Source: Planctomycetota bacterium | Lineage (GTDB): Bacteria; Planctomycetota; Planctomycetia; Pirellulales; Lacipirellulaceae | Assembly: GCA_022614705.1 (NCBI GenBank) | Contig: JAKEIB010000323.1 | Coordinates: forward strand, 1-39,331 | Length of the DNA: 39,331 bases | Direction of reading: 5' to 3' | In this document: positions 1 to 8,645 of the stretch, piece by piece | Layout of the letters: each line of letters begins with the position of its first letter | Numbering within the stretch: the first letter of the stretch is position 1 | The notes under the pieces: model-generated | What the model was told of the DNA's origin: nothing | The model's database searches: none | Seen by the model: the letters and a program-made list of their open reading frames with translations, nothing else | Translations under genes and position numbers: made by a program

Positions 1-1146
1 ATCCCAATCGCGATCGCGCCAATGATCGCGAATGCGCCGGGCATGATCGAACCGGTCGCCGTCGCGCCATTTGCCGGACCAGTCCCGATGGTCGTCATCG
101 TCCCCGTCGTGGCCACGCGCACCCTCGCGCCAACGTTGATATTCGCGGCTGCCCTCGCGATCCCCGCGGTCGCGATTGGCCAAATCACGGTCGCCATCAA
201 AATCGCGGTCACGATCGATATCACGGTCGCGGGCACGACTGAAATCGCCCACGCGGCCTCCGTCCCGGAGATTTTCACTGAGTTCGCGATCTCCACGAGT
301 GCGGTCGCCGAGGTTGCGAAGGTTGTCATCCGTCGCGCCTGGGTGGTCCGAATCTCTCAAGCGCCGCGTCAGTTCAGCACGACGTCCCTCGTCGCTATCC
401 CTTTGTAATGAACGTCCATCGCGAAGCTCGCCGCGCTCTCCCACGTTGCCGGCTTGGCGCTGCGAATCGTCGCCGCGCAGCTGTAAGAAGTTGCGAACCT
501 GATCTTCGCTCGCACGTCCGGCCTGATATTGCCTCGGTCCTTGGTTACTAAATGTGCCACGTTGACCGTCCGACGATCTGTCATTTAACACATTGCGACC
601 CTCACTTGATTGATCACCAAGCTGATCGGTGCGGAAAGAACCGCGCGTGGACGGATTAAATGTCGAACGCGCGCCTTCCTGCTGACCGATACGGCCCTCG
701 CCGCGGAATTGCGAACTACCCTGGTCGAAGCTGCGGCCCGACCGCAGGCCTTCGTACGATGGGTTTCGCGATTGCCCGCTGAACGAACGGCTGCCGCTTT
801 CGGACGGACGGATGAATTGTCGCGAGGACTCACTACCCTGACTGAACGATCGCGAGGAACGACCCGAATCGCCACTGAACGATCGCGATCGATCGCTGCC
901 GCCACTAAACGATTGTCCTTCGCCTCCTCGACTGAACGATCGTGACGAACCTTCGCCTCCACGACTAAACGAGCGGGAGGAACCTTCGCCTCCGCCACTA
1001 AACGAGCGGGCGGAGCCTTCCCCGCCGCCGCGACCACGGCCGCCGCCGCCACCATCATCGTCATCGGCCAGCGCATAGCCGCCAGCCAGTAAAGCCGTCA
1101 GCAAGCCGACGACGAGAGCGCGCTGTGAAAAACTTGTACAAAACAT
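1..1146 (-). CDS. Secreted Arg/Gly/Ser-rich repeat protein, 5' part (runs off left edge)
   Basis: An open frame of 382 codons runs from ATG at 1146 to base 1 without a stop, so the C-terminus is missing. A strong ribosome binding site (AGGAGG, complement of 1155-1160) lies eight bases upstream. Residues 1-27 form a signal peptide (ALVVGLLTALLAGGYALA, then an Asp run). Next come about four near-identical tandem units of the type GGEGSSRSFSR (residues about 40-80), looser SRSFS units to about 130, and then a highly charged stretch rich in Arg, Asp, Gly and Gln that ends in DRD-type repeats. It has no recognisable catalytic domain and is probably disordered and exported. The composition resembles the secreted protein at 24347-25342, which also has a DRDRDKD run. 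Function unknown; the reading frame and export signal are well supported. Confidence 0.8.
   Translation of the reverse strand, partial: MFCTSFSQRALVVGLLTALLAGGYALADDDDGGGGGRGRGGGEGSARSFSGGGEGSSRSFSRGGEGSSRSFSRGGEGQSFSGGSDRSRSFSGDSGRSSRSFSQGSESSRQFIRPSESGSRSFSGQSRNPSYEGLRSGRSFDQGSSQFRGEGRIGQQEGARSTFNPSTRGSFRTDQLGDQSSEGRNVLNDRSSDGQRGTFSNQGPRQYQAGRASEDQVRNFLQLRGDDSQRQAGNVGERGELRDGRSLQRDSDEGRRAELTRRLRDSDHPGATDDNLRNLGDRTRGDRELSENLRDGGRVGDFSRARDRDIDRDRDFDGDRDLANRDRGDREGSREYQRWREGARGHDGDDDDHRDWSGKWRDGDRFDHARRIRDHWRDRDWD
915..1035 (-). repeat. In-gene tandem repeat coding for GGEGSSRSFSR units
   Basis: Successive units of about 33 bases code for Gly-Gly-Glu-Gly-Ser-Ser-Arg-Ser-Phe-Ser-Arg with small changes. 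They begin just after the Gly/Arg tract that follows the signal peptide. Unit similarity at DNA level suggests recent slippage or unequal exchange. Edges are approximate. Confidence 0.7.
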
Positions 1147-1659
1147 TGGGGATGCCTCCTGGCTGCCGACTAATCCGTTCGTCCGACTTGCCTCTGCCGA
1201 GTGTTCGCTTTGATGCGATTTGTTGTGCAAACTTCCGCGGCCATACGTTCCATGGACCCAGTGCCGCGGTCGTCCTGGCGCGGCGTAGCCGCAACCAAGT
1301 AGCACGGACTTCAGTCCGTTCCACGGAATTTGCGCACCGTGCACAAAAATCCAACGTTTGCAGTACGGGGAATCACTTGCCTAGGTGCATTTAGAGGAGC
1401 AACGACCGTGCCAAACCGTGCGCATTTTCGTCGCACCCCATGAAATACGGGCGTTTGTAACTACCTAGGGCGGCCAATTTGCCGCGTCGGGTGTAAAAAG
1501 CGCCGTCAAATTGTGGACTCATGCACATCAGATCGATGACGGCTGATGATATCTATATTTTGGGATGGGAGGCATCTTATTGACGGAAGCCAACCGCACT
1601 CGTAGCCTGTCAAATAGTTAGCGTACTAATTATTCGACCGTGCCTGGGACAGACCAGTT
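1147..1659. other. Divergent intergenic region
   Basis: This 513-base gap separates the minus-strand secreted protein from the plus-strand marR gene. No convincing gene is seen; short frames here have no coding features. It contains a perfect 7-base inverted repeat with a 2-base loop at 1304-1319 (ACGGACT/AGTCCGT), which resembles a dispersed intergenic repeat, and a MarR-type palindrome at 1614-1633. A weak promoter-like pair, TTGACG at 1580 and TAGCCT at 1603 with 17-base spacing, precedes the palindrome. Confidence 0.5.
1614..1633. promoter_or_regulatory. Candidate MarR/SlyA-type operator
   Basis: ATAGTTAG-CGTA-CTAATTAT is an 8-4-8 inverted repeat with seven of eight pairs matching. The core TTAG-N4-CTAA has the outer half-sites of the SlyA consensus TTAGCAAGCTAA. 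It ends 26 bases before the start of a marR-family gene and just downstream of a possible -10, a position that fits autorepression. Operator function is inferred from pattern and place only. Confidence 0.5.
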
Positions 1660-2118
1660 ATGACTCTGGACTACGATTTCCATCAAAGCATCGGCTACTG
1701 GCTCACCATCACCACTCAGACCTATCACCGCGCGGTGAGCGACGAGCTCGTGCCGCACGGCATCACCTACCGGCAATCGATGGTCTTAGGCTGGCTCGCC
1801 TTGGAAGGCGAGCTCTCACAAACCGAGCTCGCGGCCAAGATGATGGTCGAGCCGCCGACGTTGGTCGGCATCCTCGACCGCATGGAGCGCGACGGCTGGA
1901 TCAGCCGGCACAACTGTCCATCCGACCGGCGCAAAAATCTCATCCGGGCCAACCCGGCGGCCGAGCCCGTGTGGGATAAGATTGTCGAATGTGCGATGCG
2001 CGTTCGCGCACGGGCCACGGACGGATTGAGCGAACGCCAATTGGCAACGCTCAAGAAACTGCTTCGCCGAGTAGGGCAAAACCTTAAGACCCGCGATGCC
2101 GTGCAAAGCCTTGACTAA
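1660..2118 (+). CDS. MarR family winged-helix transcriptional regulator
   Basis: A 152-residue protein of normal length for the MarR family. These proteins are dimeric repressors that bind palindromic DNA and often respond to small aromatic ligands. The middle shows the typical helix-turn-helix and wing: LSQTELAAKMMVEPPTLVGI (about 57-76), then LDRMERDGWISR and the charged wing CPSDRRKN (about 77-100). A SlyA-like palindrome 26 bases upstream suggests autoregulation. The next gene is a Uma2 nuclease and gives no clue about target or ligand. The stop codon's last base is the first base of a palindromic element. The family assignment is strong; target genes are unknown. Confidence 0.9.
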   Translation: MTLDYDFHQSIGYWLTITTQTYHRAVSDELVPHGITYRQSMVLGWLALEGELSQTELAAKMMVEPPTLVGILDRMERDGWISRHNCPSDRRKNLIRANPAAEPVWDKIVECAMRVRARATDGLSERQLATLKKLLRRVGQNLKTRDAVQSLD

Positions 2119-2235
2119 GAGCCTATCCCAGAACCGTCGGGGACTGGCCGGGCACCATCGCGGCGATGGTCGTGCGGAGTCTTCGGAGCAAAATGTGCCT
2201 GTCCCCCTTCTCCGGACGGTTCTGGGATAGGCTCT
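2118..2235. mobile_element. MITE-like element with 21-bp perfect terminal inverted repeats
   Basis: Bases 2118-2138 and 2215-2235 are perfect 21-base inverted repeats (outer ends AGAGCCTATCCC and GGGATAGGCTCT). They flank a 76-base centre with further partial symmetry (GGGGACTGGCC near the left arm, TGTGCCTGTCCCC near the right). It has no coding capacity. The left end includes the final A of the marR stop codon, so the element sits exactly at the end of that gene. No clear target-site duplication is visible. A non-autonomous transposable element or a large palindromic repeat are both possible. Confidence 0.65.
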
Positions 2236-2524
2236 AAGGCAATAACTTTCTTGGCTCATCGAGTCACCGATGACGAATTCGGTAACCGTTTAGCCGATTG
2301 CAGGACCATTTACGGTCCTTCCCGCGCCAGCGGTAATAGCCCCGGCATTCACAGGATTATGCAAGTGCTGGCGCGTTTCAGCGAAGGTTGTCGCCGTGCG
2401 ATCGCCCTGAACGGGCCACGATTCCGCTTGAGCTATTCGCGTTGGGAAATGAGTTCGGTAGGTCAGGCTGTGCCTGACAAGAATCTCCTTGATTTGTCGG
2501 GCGATGGGAAAGTAAATTAATAGG
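2236..2524. other. Intergenic region with small hairpin
   Basis: No gene is supported here. An open frame at 2251-2520 has no family features and runs through a perfect 7-base inverted repeat, GTCAGGC-TGT-GCCTGAC at 2462-2478, of a kind common as an intergenic repeat. Confidence 0.4.
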
Positions 2525-3136
2525 ATGACCGCCGTTAAGCAAATCGAACTAATTTCAGTTGAAGATTATCTGGCTGGCGAGCTTGTCTCCCAGGTCAAGC
2601 ACGAGTACTCCGGCGGATATGTCTACGCCATGGCCGGGGCAAGGACCGCCCATAACCGCGTCGCTACGAATTGGATGCTTGCAATCGGGCAACGACTCCG
2701 TGGTAGGCCCTGCGAACCGTTCAATTCGGACATGAAAATCCGCGTCCCGTTTCCGACACACACGCGATTCTATTACCCAGACGGGATGGTCGTCTGCGAG
2801 TCGAATCCGCCGGAATCGACGTACCAGGACCGCCCGGTCGTGATCGCGGAAGTTGTTTCCGACACGACGCGCCGCATCGATGAAGGCGAAAAACGCGAAG
2901 CGTATTTGACTATTCCGACCCTGATGGCGTACCTCATCATCGAAACACATCGCCCGCGTGTAGTCGTGCATCGCCGCACGGACAATGGCTTTGTCGCCGA
3001 AGCCTATGAAGGCGCGGACGCGGTGGTCCCGCTTGCCAGCATCGACGCGGAGCTTCCTCTGGCGGAGCTGTACGAACGGGTACAGTTTGAGTCCAGCGAG
3101 CAAGAGCGGGAGCGGCTTGGCACCCATTCCACATAA
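2525..3136 (+). CDS. Uma2 family (DUF820) putative restriction endonuclease
   Basis: A 203-residue protein of the Uma2 family, which has a PD-(D/E)XK nuclease fold and is greatly expanded in planctomycetes and cyanobacteria. Family marks are visible: the N-terminal YLAGE...KHEYSGGYVYAMAGA, N44 in TAHNRVA, the catalytic pair PD at 85-86 (YYPDGMVV) and E109 in VIAEVVSDTT, then D119 and K123, and the C-terminal AYLIIETHRPRVVVHRR. It stands alone without a methyltransferase. Cellular role is unknown for the family; nuclease activity is inferred from the fold. Start ATG 2525 gives the usual N-terminus. Confidence 0.88.
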   Translation: MTAVKQIELISVEDYLAGELVSQVKHEYSGGYVYAMAGARTAHNRVATNWMLAIGQRLRGRPCEPFNSDMKIRVPFPTHTRFYYPDGMVVCESNPPESTYQDRPVVIAEVVSDTTRRIDEGEKREAYLTIPTLMAYLIIETHRPRVVVHRRTDNGFVAEAYEGADAVVPLASIDAELPLAELYERVQFESSEQERERLGTHST

Positions 3137-3256
3137 TCGGGCTTGGCGCACTCCCATGTCGAAGTATGCTCGTTCTTACTACGCTGCCGCTTGGTAACGC
3201 CACACGGCGTCCCTTCTAATCGTTCCGCGCCTGTCGCCCAACCATTGGGAGACACT

Positions 3257-5047
3257 ATGAGCTTCGACGCCTGGTTCACACTGGCCGTATTAGCGGTCGC
3301 ATTTCTCGCTCTGGTTCGTAATTTGGCGCCGCCTGATCTGGTGTTTCTTTGCGGGACGACGCTGCTCGCCCTGTTCGGAGTCATTAACGCCAAGGAGGCG
3401 TTCGCAGGTTTCGCGAATGAAGGCATGCTGACCGTCGCCGTGTTGTTTGTCGTGGCGGCCGGGCTCGAGCAAACGGGCGTGCTGGCCTACGTCGGGCAGC
3501 AAATACTGGGTGGCGCCCGCACCGATCGCGGGGCGCTCGCTCGGCTGAGCGCGGTGATCGTTTCTTCGTCCGCCTTTCTCAACAACACGCCCATCGTGGC
3601 GATGTTCATGCCCGTCGTCGTCGACTGGTGTCGACGCAACAACGTCGCGCCGTCCAAACTGCTCATCCCACTCTCCTATCTCGCTATCCTCGGCGGAACG
3701 TGCACGCTCATCGGCACGTCGACCAACGTCGTCGTCCACGGACTGATGCGGGATAGCGATATCGCATCACTCGAACGCGGCATGTCGCTGTTTGAAATCA
3801 CGCCGCTCGGAGTGCCGTACGCGCTGGCAGGCGTCGCGTACCTGCTCACGATGGGCCGCAGATTGCTCCCCGAGCGCAAAGAATTGTTCGAGCAACTAGG
3901 CGAATCGCGACGCGAGTACATGGTCGACATGCTGGTGCAGCCGGAGTGCCGGCTGATTGGCCGAAGCGTCGAAGCGGCCGGACTGCGAAACTTGCCCGGC
4001 CTGTTCTTAATCGAAATCAATCGCGGCGACGAGATCATCACGCCGGTCGCGCCCAATGAGGTGATCGAAGCGAACGATCGGCTCGTGTTCACGGGTGTGG
4101 TAAGCAGCGTCGTCGAGCTGCAAAAAATCGCTGGGCTGGTTCCCATCGCCGACCCGGCCTATGAAGCGGCGCCGGCGCGGCAGTTAAGCCGGCGGATGTG
4201 CGAAGCGGTTATTTCCGCCGACTCGCCGCTGATCGGCGAGACGATTCGCGACGCCGATTTTCGTGCCACTTACGGTGCTGCCGTCGTGGCCGTGCACCGC
4301 GGCGGCGCCCGCGTCCAGGAAAAAGTCGGCGACATCAAGCTGCAGCCCGGCGACACGTTGCTATTGCAGACGCAGCCGCACTTCGTGCGCGCCCATCGCA
4401 ACGATCCGGCATTCTACCTCGTGAGCGACGTCGAGCAGTGGCGGCCGCTGCGCAGCCATCGCGCGTGGATCGCCATGTTGCTGTTCGTCGCGCTGCTGGT
4501 GCTTATGACCACCGGAATCGTGCCAATACTCATCGGCGCATCGCTCATCGCGGTGTTGATGATCGCCACCGGTTGCCTGTCGGCGGGCGAAGCGCGCCAG
4601 AGCATCGAGCTGCAAGTGCTGATCACCATCGCCGCCTCGTTCGGCATCGGCACGGCACTGGAAAAATCGGGCGCGGCCGAAGCGATCGCCAACCAATTAG
4701 TCCATGCTTCGTCGGTTTTCGGACCAGTCGGAACGCTGGCCTGCGTTTATATCCTGACGTCGATTCTCACCGAGCTGATCACCAACAACGCCGCGGCCGT
4801 GCTGCTGTTCCCGATTTGCATTCAGGCGGCCAGGCTCAGCGACAACGTCGACCCGCGGCCGTTCGTCATCGCGCTGACTTTCGCCGCGTCGGCCAGTCTC
4901 ATGACCCCCATCGGCTACCAAACCAACATGATGGTCTACGGCCCCGGCGGCTACCGCTTCACCGACTTCATTCGCGTCGGCCTGCCGCTGCACATCATCC
5001 TGCTCGTCATGGCCACGGTGTTGATTCCGATCATCTGGCCACTGTAA
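3257..5047 (+). CDS. SLC13/DASS-type permease with two RCK_C (TrkA-C) domains
   Basis: A 596-residue membrane transporter. The frame opens upstream at 3143, but ATG 3257 has GGGAG five bases before it and starts directly in a hydrophobic segment, so it is preferred. The protein has about five N-terminal membrane segments with the hairpin motif NNTPIVAMF (109-117) and GTSTNVVV (153-160). Two cytosolic RCK_C domains follow (about 220-287 and 313-374), then a second membrane half with ITNNAAAVLLFP and TPIGYQTNMM. This split layout is typical of the SLC13 branch that carries sulfate, dicarboxylate or related anions with sodium. Substrate cannot be told from sequence. RCK_C domains usually bind a small ligand and gate transport. 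Confidence 0.85.
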   Translation: MSFDAWFTLAVLAVAFLALVRNLAPPDLVFLCGTTLLALFGVINAKEAFAGFANEGMLTVAVLFVVAAGLEQTGVLAYVGQQILGGARTDRGALARLSAVIVSSSAFLNNTPIVAMFMPVVVDWCRRNNVAPSKLLIPLSYLAILGGTCTLIGTSTNVVVHGLMRDSDIASLERGMSLFEITPLGVPYALAGVAYLLTMGRRLLPERKELFEQLGESRREYMVDMLVQPECRLIGRSVEAAGLRNLPGLFLIEINRGDEIITPVAPNEVIEANDRLVFTGVVSSVVELQKIAGLVPIADPAYEAAPARQLSRRMCEAVISADSPLIGETIRDADFRATYGAAVVAVHRGGARVQEKVGDIKLQPGDTLLLQTQPHFVRAHRNDPAFYLVSDVEQWRPLRSHRAWIAMLLFVALLVLMTTGIVPILIGASLIAVLMIATGCLSAGEARQSIELQVLITIAASFGIGTALEKSGAAEAIANQLVHASSVFGPVGTLACVYILTSILTELITNNAAAVLLFPICIQAARLSDNVDPRPFVIALTFAASASLMTPIGYQTNMMVYGPGGYRFTDFIRVGLPLHIILLVMATVLIPIIWPL

Positions 5048-5076
5048 CTCGCGGCGGCGTGCGGCTTAGCGCTAAA

Positions 5077-6015
5077 TCAATCGCCACCACTCGTTTTTAC
5101 CTTTTCTACCTCGACGGCATCGCGCTTCACCGCCTCCGGCGAAACAGCCTTGACCATTTCGGCCACTTCGGTTGCCGTCGTTTCCGGGCCGCGCTGCGGC
5201 CGCCAACTGGGGGCCGCGTCGGCAACCACCGGCTTGGCCACGCGTCGCACCGTGCCGCGGCCGGCGAGATACAACCGCACGGCATCACCCTCGCTACCCA
5301 ACATCGCCGACTGCTTCAAGAACAGCAACTTGCGCTGCCCGCCCGCACTGCATTCGACGTGTACGTCGCCGCCGCGCCAACCGGCCGGCACGATGAACGT
5401 GACGGCCAGCTCGTGCACACCCTCCAGCGACGTCTGCGACGATCGCTTCAGCTTGAAAAACACTCCCCGACCCTCCGATGATGTACCGCTGATGACGACC
5501 GCATGCTTCGGCGGCAAGCGATTGAGTTTTTCCGTTGTCGTCTCGCCGCTGGAGATACCTGCGTTGATCGATGGCGTCACGTGGGCGACCTCCGCCGCGT
5601 ATGGAATGGGCAGCGCGCCGCCCAAGGAACCATCGAGCGAGCGGGCCGTTTTGGTAGTGGTCGTGGTTTCAATTGGATTGGCGATGTCGCTCGTGAGCTG
5701 CGTCGCCGGGGCGAAGTCGAAAACGCGCATCCCGGCGGCCGCGCCGCTAATCTCTACCGTGAGTTCGTCGACATCATTCAATGGAACTTCGCGAAAACGC
5801 ACCGAGATCGGCAGCGTGAACTCCACCAGCCGCTGATTCGGATATTGAGTCAGCCGTTCGGACGGCGTCACGTCGCGACACTCGGCCGTGCGCGCGAAGT
5901 CAAACTCAACATACGGGGCGGCCAGCGCCACGCCGGGGGAAATTGCCGCGAGCCAGATCGGTAACCAGGTCCATCCGCCCGCCGCGAGTGCGTTTTGAAG
6001 TGGGGCGCGAAGCAT
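5077..6015 (-). CDS. Secreted protein of unknown function
   Basis: A 312-residue exported protein with no family I recognise. ATG 6015 is chosen over the upstream 6063 because GGAAGG and AAGGAGG lie just before it and it begins a clear signal peptide (MLRAPLQNALAAGG..LAAISPGVALA, cut before APYVEFD). The mature part is mostly beta-type sequence with several threonine-rich stretches (ETTTTTKTA, GETTTEK) and no catalytic motif or membrane segment. It is convergent with the permease gene (29-base gap) and on the same strand as the next exported protein gene at 6287-7276; a repeat in the 271-base space between them makes co-transcription uncertain. Confidence 0.7.
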   Translation of the reverse strand: MLRAPLQNALAAGGWTWLPIWLAAISPGVALAAPYVEFDFARTAECRDVTPSERLTQYPNQRLVEFTLPISVRFREVPLNDVDELTVEISGAAAGMRVFDFAPATQLTSDIANPIETTTTTKTARSLDGSLGGALPIPYAAEVAHVTPSINAGISSGETTTEKLNRLPPKHAVVISGTSSEGRGVFFKLKRSSQTSLEGVHELAVTFIVPAGWRGGDVHVECSAGGQRKLLFLKQSAMLGSEGDAVRLYLAGRGTVRRVAKPVVADAAPSWRPQRGPETTATEVAEMVKAVSPEAVKRDAVEVEKVKTSGGD

Positions 6016-6215
6016 GTCGTCCTTCCCTCCTTGCTCAGACAATTCGACAACAGCGGGGTTCATCTGCTAGCGTCGCCAGATGCGTATCCCTCGCAGTTGC
6101 ATTTGCTGATACGCACGGCCGACGCGCTTGGTTTGCGATGCGCGCTCCGATCAACGAATGGTGCGACTGCTGGCTTAATCCGACGCCGTCCGGAAACTGA
6201 ACGGGCACTGCCACC

Positions 6216-6262
6216 CCGAGGTCCTCCGAGGGGCGAGGGCAAGATTCCTCGGCGGACCTCGG
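6216..6262. repeat. Palindromic repeat (CCGAGGTCC family)
   Basis: Inverted arms of 16 bases, 6216-6231 and 6247-6262, match at 15 positions. The element lies in the gap between two minus-strand genes for exported proteins. It looks like a dispersed intergenic palindrome, not a terminator, because no T tract follows on either side. Confidence 0.6.
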
Positions 6263-6286
6263 AATGACAGGTGCGGGTGTCGCCGA

Positions 6287-7276
6287 TCAGCGTTTTGCAT
6301 CGCGATATGTTGACGCGATGCTCAGCTTAACCTGCCCGGTGCCGATCGCTTGGTAAGACGTGCTGAAGCTACCGCGCGTTTCGGACATAGCGATTGGGCC
6401 GCTCAGGTCAAGATTCACGACCCGGCACGTATCGACCTGCACGGCGAGCGGGCCTTCCACCTGCAATCGCATTTGCGAGGCGTTGTTGGACGCCGCCTCG
6501 ACACGGGCGAGAAAAACGGCGTGTGTACCGGCGTCGTGTGATTCCAGTTTCTTGAGCGTGAGACTACAGCCGGCGACCTCGCCGAATAGCTTGCCGACGT
6601 TGAAAATCTTGCCGGCAGTTTCCCGTGGTACTTCAATCGTGTCGCCAATCGCCACCGTTTTGTCGGCCAGGAACTCGGCGAGCGGGTTCGCGCGGCCGAG
6701 CATTTCCATATGTTGAGCGACAATCTGGCACTCGTCCGACGGCGGGATATTGCCGTCCTCATAAGTGATGGCGAGTTTGCCGTTCTCGCCCGGCTCACGT
6801 TGGCAGAAGTAAGTCTTCCCGGCCACCGGTTGGGACGTTTTCGATACGTCGTCCGAAGTTGCCGCCGGCTGCGCGTTCTCAGTGGCGGAGAGTTGCTTAG
6901 TGGCCTCAAGATATCGCACGCGTACGGCCACCGTGCGGCCCGCCTCGATGTGCGTCGCCGTTACGACGCGCCGCTGGTCGTTGCGGACCTTGGTCTGACT
7001 TCGCTCGGTTACTTCGTTTCCCTGTCGAAGTGTCGTGGCCATTCGCATTTCAAGCGCGAGTGTTTGCTCAACTTGATCGTCAGCGCGCGCCGGCCGCTTG
7101 TGGAAGCGCACCGTTTGCACTGCGCCTGGTGGTGAGCGATCGAACGATGCCTTCCGTACCGTCGACGCCGGCGAAGTCGACTTTTGCTGACCAACCGCCG
7201 GGCCGGCAACCAGCGTGAACAACGTGAACAGCGACAAGCTTGTTGCCACCAAGGAAGTTCGCCTAGTGATTGTCAT
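6287..7276 (-). CDS. Secreted protein of unknown function
   Basis: A 329-residue exported protein that I cannot place in a family. The frame is open to 7456, but the upstream part is translated repeat DNA; ATG 7276 begins a signal peptide (MTITRRTSLVATSLSLFTLFTLVAGPAVG, then QQKS). The mature protein contains a segment on treatment of a reference level (EVPRETAGKIFNVGKLFGEVAG, about 210-230) and ends with alternating hydrophobic residues, suggesting a beta-rich periplasmic protein. Two cysteines (YFCQRE and DECQIV) could form a disulfide. Expression signal is weak: no clear ribosome binding site is present. Confidence 0.65.
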   Translation of the reverse strand: MTITRRTSLVATSLSLFTLFTLVAGPAVGQQKSTSPASTVRKASFDRSPPGAVQTVRFHKRPARADDQVEQTLALEMRMATTLRQGNEVTERSQTKVRNDQRRVVTATHIEAGRTVAVRVRYLEATKQLSATENAQPAATSDDVSKTSQPVAGKTYFCQREPGENGKLAITYEDGNIPPSDECQIVAQHMEMLGRANPLAEFLADKTVAIGDTIEVPRETAGKIFNVGKLFGEVAGCSLTLKKLESHDAGTHAVFLARVEAASNNASQMRLQVEGPLAVQVDTCRVVNLDLSGPIAMSETRGSFSTSYQAIGTGQVKLSIASTYRDAKR

Positions 7277-7581
7277 GATTTCGCGACTCGCATTCAGCGG
7301 GGCAAGGAATCGTGTAAGCGTTTTGCTGTCGGCTGTCGGCCAGAACGTAGACAAGGTCCTCTGGCTGAAAGCCGACGGCCGATAACCGACAGCTCTCGCG
7401 GGCCGCGTATCATCGAAACGCCTCGCTTCTCGGTCAAGACCGGCGGCGCAGCGCAAATGGCATGAATCAATCGGCAGATCGTGGACGATAGCATGGCAAG
7501 CCGGTCTAGGTGATATCGAGTCGTGCCACTATATTCCGCGGCCCTCCCACGACCTGCCTCCCCTAATTCTGCGTAACCAAA
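7277..7581. other. Divergent intergenic region with palindromic repeat
   Basis: A 305-base gap between divergent genes for two exported proteins. Bases 7325-7341 and 7377-7393 form imperfect 17-base inverted arms (15 matching) of the GCTGTCGG...CCGACAGC type. Nothing else is recognisable. Confidence 0.5.
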
Positions 7582-8523
7582 ATGCGGATGCTCGCCACTC
7601 GCCCCACGTTCGCCTGCTTCGTACTCTGCCTCGTCATCGGCTTGCGGGCGCTTGCGCAGCAACAAGTCTCGACGCAGCAGCCGGCCCCGCAACAACCGCT
7701 CGCGCCCGGCGCGCAGCCGCAGTTGCCGCCGCAGGGCTTCCAGCTCAATCCTTTGCAGGAAGCCCAACTCGATCGGGTTTTGGAATCCTGGCAGCTTCAA
7801 AGCGGCAAGATCACCACGTTCAAGTGTTCGTTTCAGCGTTGGGAGTTTGACGTCGCGTTTGGACCCAAGGATCAAACGATTCCTCTCAACAAGAATAAGG
7901 GCGAGTTGAGCTACCATCGGCCGGATAAAGGCAGTTTTCAGATTACTGAGATCAACACGTTCCAACAGATGCCGGTTCCGCCGGGCCAGCAGCCGCCCGA
8001 TCGGCCGCAGGGCGATTGGGCGCCACAGCCGAATGCGATTGGCGAACATTGGGTGTGCGACGGCCAGTCGATCTATGAGTATCGGCACGATCAAAAGCAA
8101 TTGGTCGAGCGACCGATTCCACCGCAGTTGCAGGGCCAGGCGATCGTCGACGGCCCGCTGCCGTTTCTGTTCGGCGCGGAGGCCGCGAAGCTCAAGGCCC
8201 GCTACTGGATGCGCATCGAGGATCAACCAAACAAGGAGGAAGTCTGGCTCACCGCGTTGCCCAAGTTCCAAGCCCAAGCGGCCGATTTCAAAATGGTCGA
8301 AGTCATCTTTGATCACAAACGACTGCTGCCGAAAGCGATGCGGATCACATTGCCGAACGGTAACAAGCACGTGTACATGTTCGACATTGCGAATGCGTCG
8401 GTGAACAACAAGTTCGCGATTATCCAAGCGATGTTCGCTCGGCCGCGCGTGCCGTACGGCTATAAGCGCGTCGTCGAGCAGATGCCGGTCGCCCAGGCAG
8501 AGCAGCCGCAGCAGCCGCGGTGA
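7582..8523 (+). CDS. Planctomycete-type secreted LolA-like protein (probably TIGR03009)
   Basis: A 313-residue exported protein. Residues 1-25 are a signal peptide (FACFVLCLVIGLRALA, cut before QQQ). A proline/glutamine linker (about 26-55) precedes a domain that starts LDRVLESWQLQSGKITTFKCSFQRWEFD. That pattern of one helix followed by beta strands reading 'the query pair passes through a conserved Cys-Xaa-Phe-Xaa-Arg' is what I recall for the planctomycete domain TIGR03009, which is similar in outline to outer-membrane lipoprotein sorting proteins. The end is again Gln/Pro-rich. Role is unknown; a periplasmic carrier function would be inference. The family name is from memory and not checked. 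Confidence 0.7.
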   Translation: MRMLATRPTFACFVLCLVIGLRALAQQQVSTQQPAPQQPLAPGAQPQLPPQGFQLNPLQEAQLDRVLESWQLQSGKITTFKCSFQRWEFDVAFGPKDQTIPLNKNKGELSYHRPDKGSFQITEINTFQQMPVPPGQQPPDRPQGDWAPQPNAIGEHWVCDGQSIYEYRHDQKQLVERPIPPQLQGQAIVDGPLPFLFGAEAAKLKARYWMRIEDQPNKEEVWLTALPKFQAQAADFKMVEVIFDHKRLLPKAMRITLPNGNKHVYMFDIANASVNNKFAIIQAMFARPRVPYGYKRVVEQMPVAQAEQPQQPR

Positions 8524-8562
8524 GCGACCTTGTATTCGAAATGTGCGCAGGGCCGGGAAAGC

Positions 8563-8645
8563 TGTCATCCTGAGGGAGGCTCGGCGACCGAAGAATCTAC
8601 GTTGCCGACGACGAGATTCTGCGCTGCACTTCGTTCAGAATGACA
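8563..8645. repeat. Palindromic repeat (TGTCATyCTGA family) overlapping a stop codon
   Basis: Outer arms TGTCATCCTGAG (8563-8574) and TTCAGAATGACA (8634-8645) pair at ten of twelve positions. Inner arms AGAATC (8592-8597) and GATTCT (8615-8620) pair perfectly. The right arm codes for the last three residues and the stop codon of the minus-strand glycosyltransferase. Similar TGTCATcCTGAg palindromes are widely dispersed in many bacterial genomes. Confidence 0.65.

Noticed and set aside
915..1035. CRISPR array
   Set aside because: The repeats are contiguous coding units without spacers of constant size and are in frame with the protein.
1816..2259. Long minus-strand frame across marR and the MITE
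   Set aside because: Antisense to marR with no domain features; a shadow of the real frame plus repeat sequence.
2251..2520. Open frame of 89 codons on the plus strand
   Set aside because: No homology signal, no ribosome binding site, and it runs through a small palindromic repeat; likely chance in high-GC DNA.
4198..5481. 427-codon frame overlapping the permease and the next gene
   Set aside because: Arg/His-rich composition and overlap with a clear membrane protein frame; a high-GC shadow.
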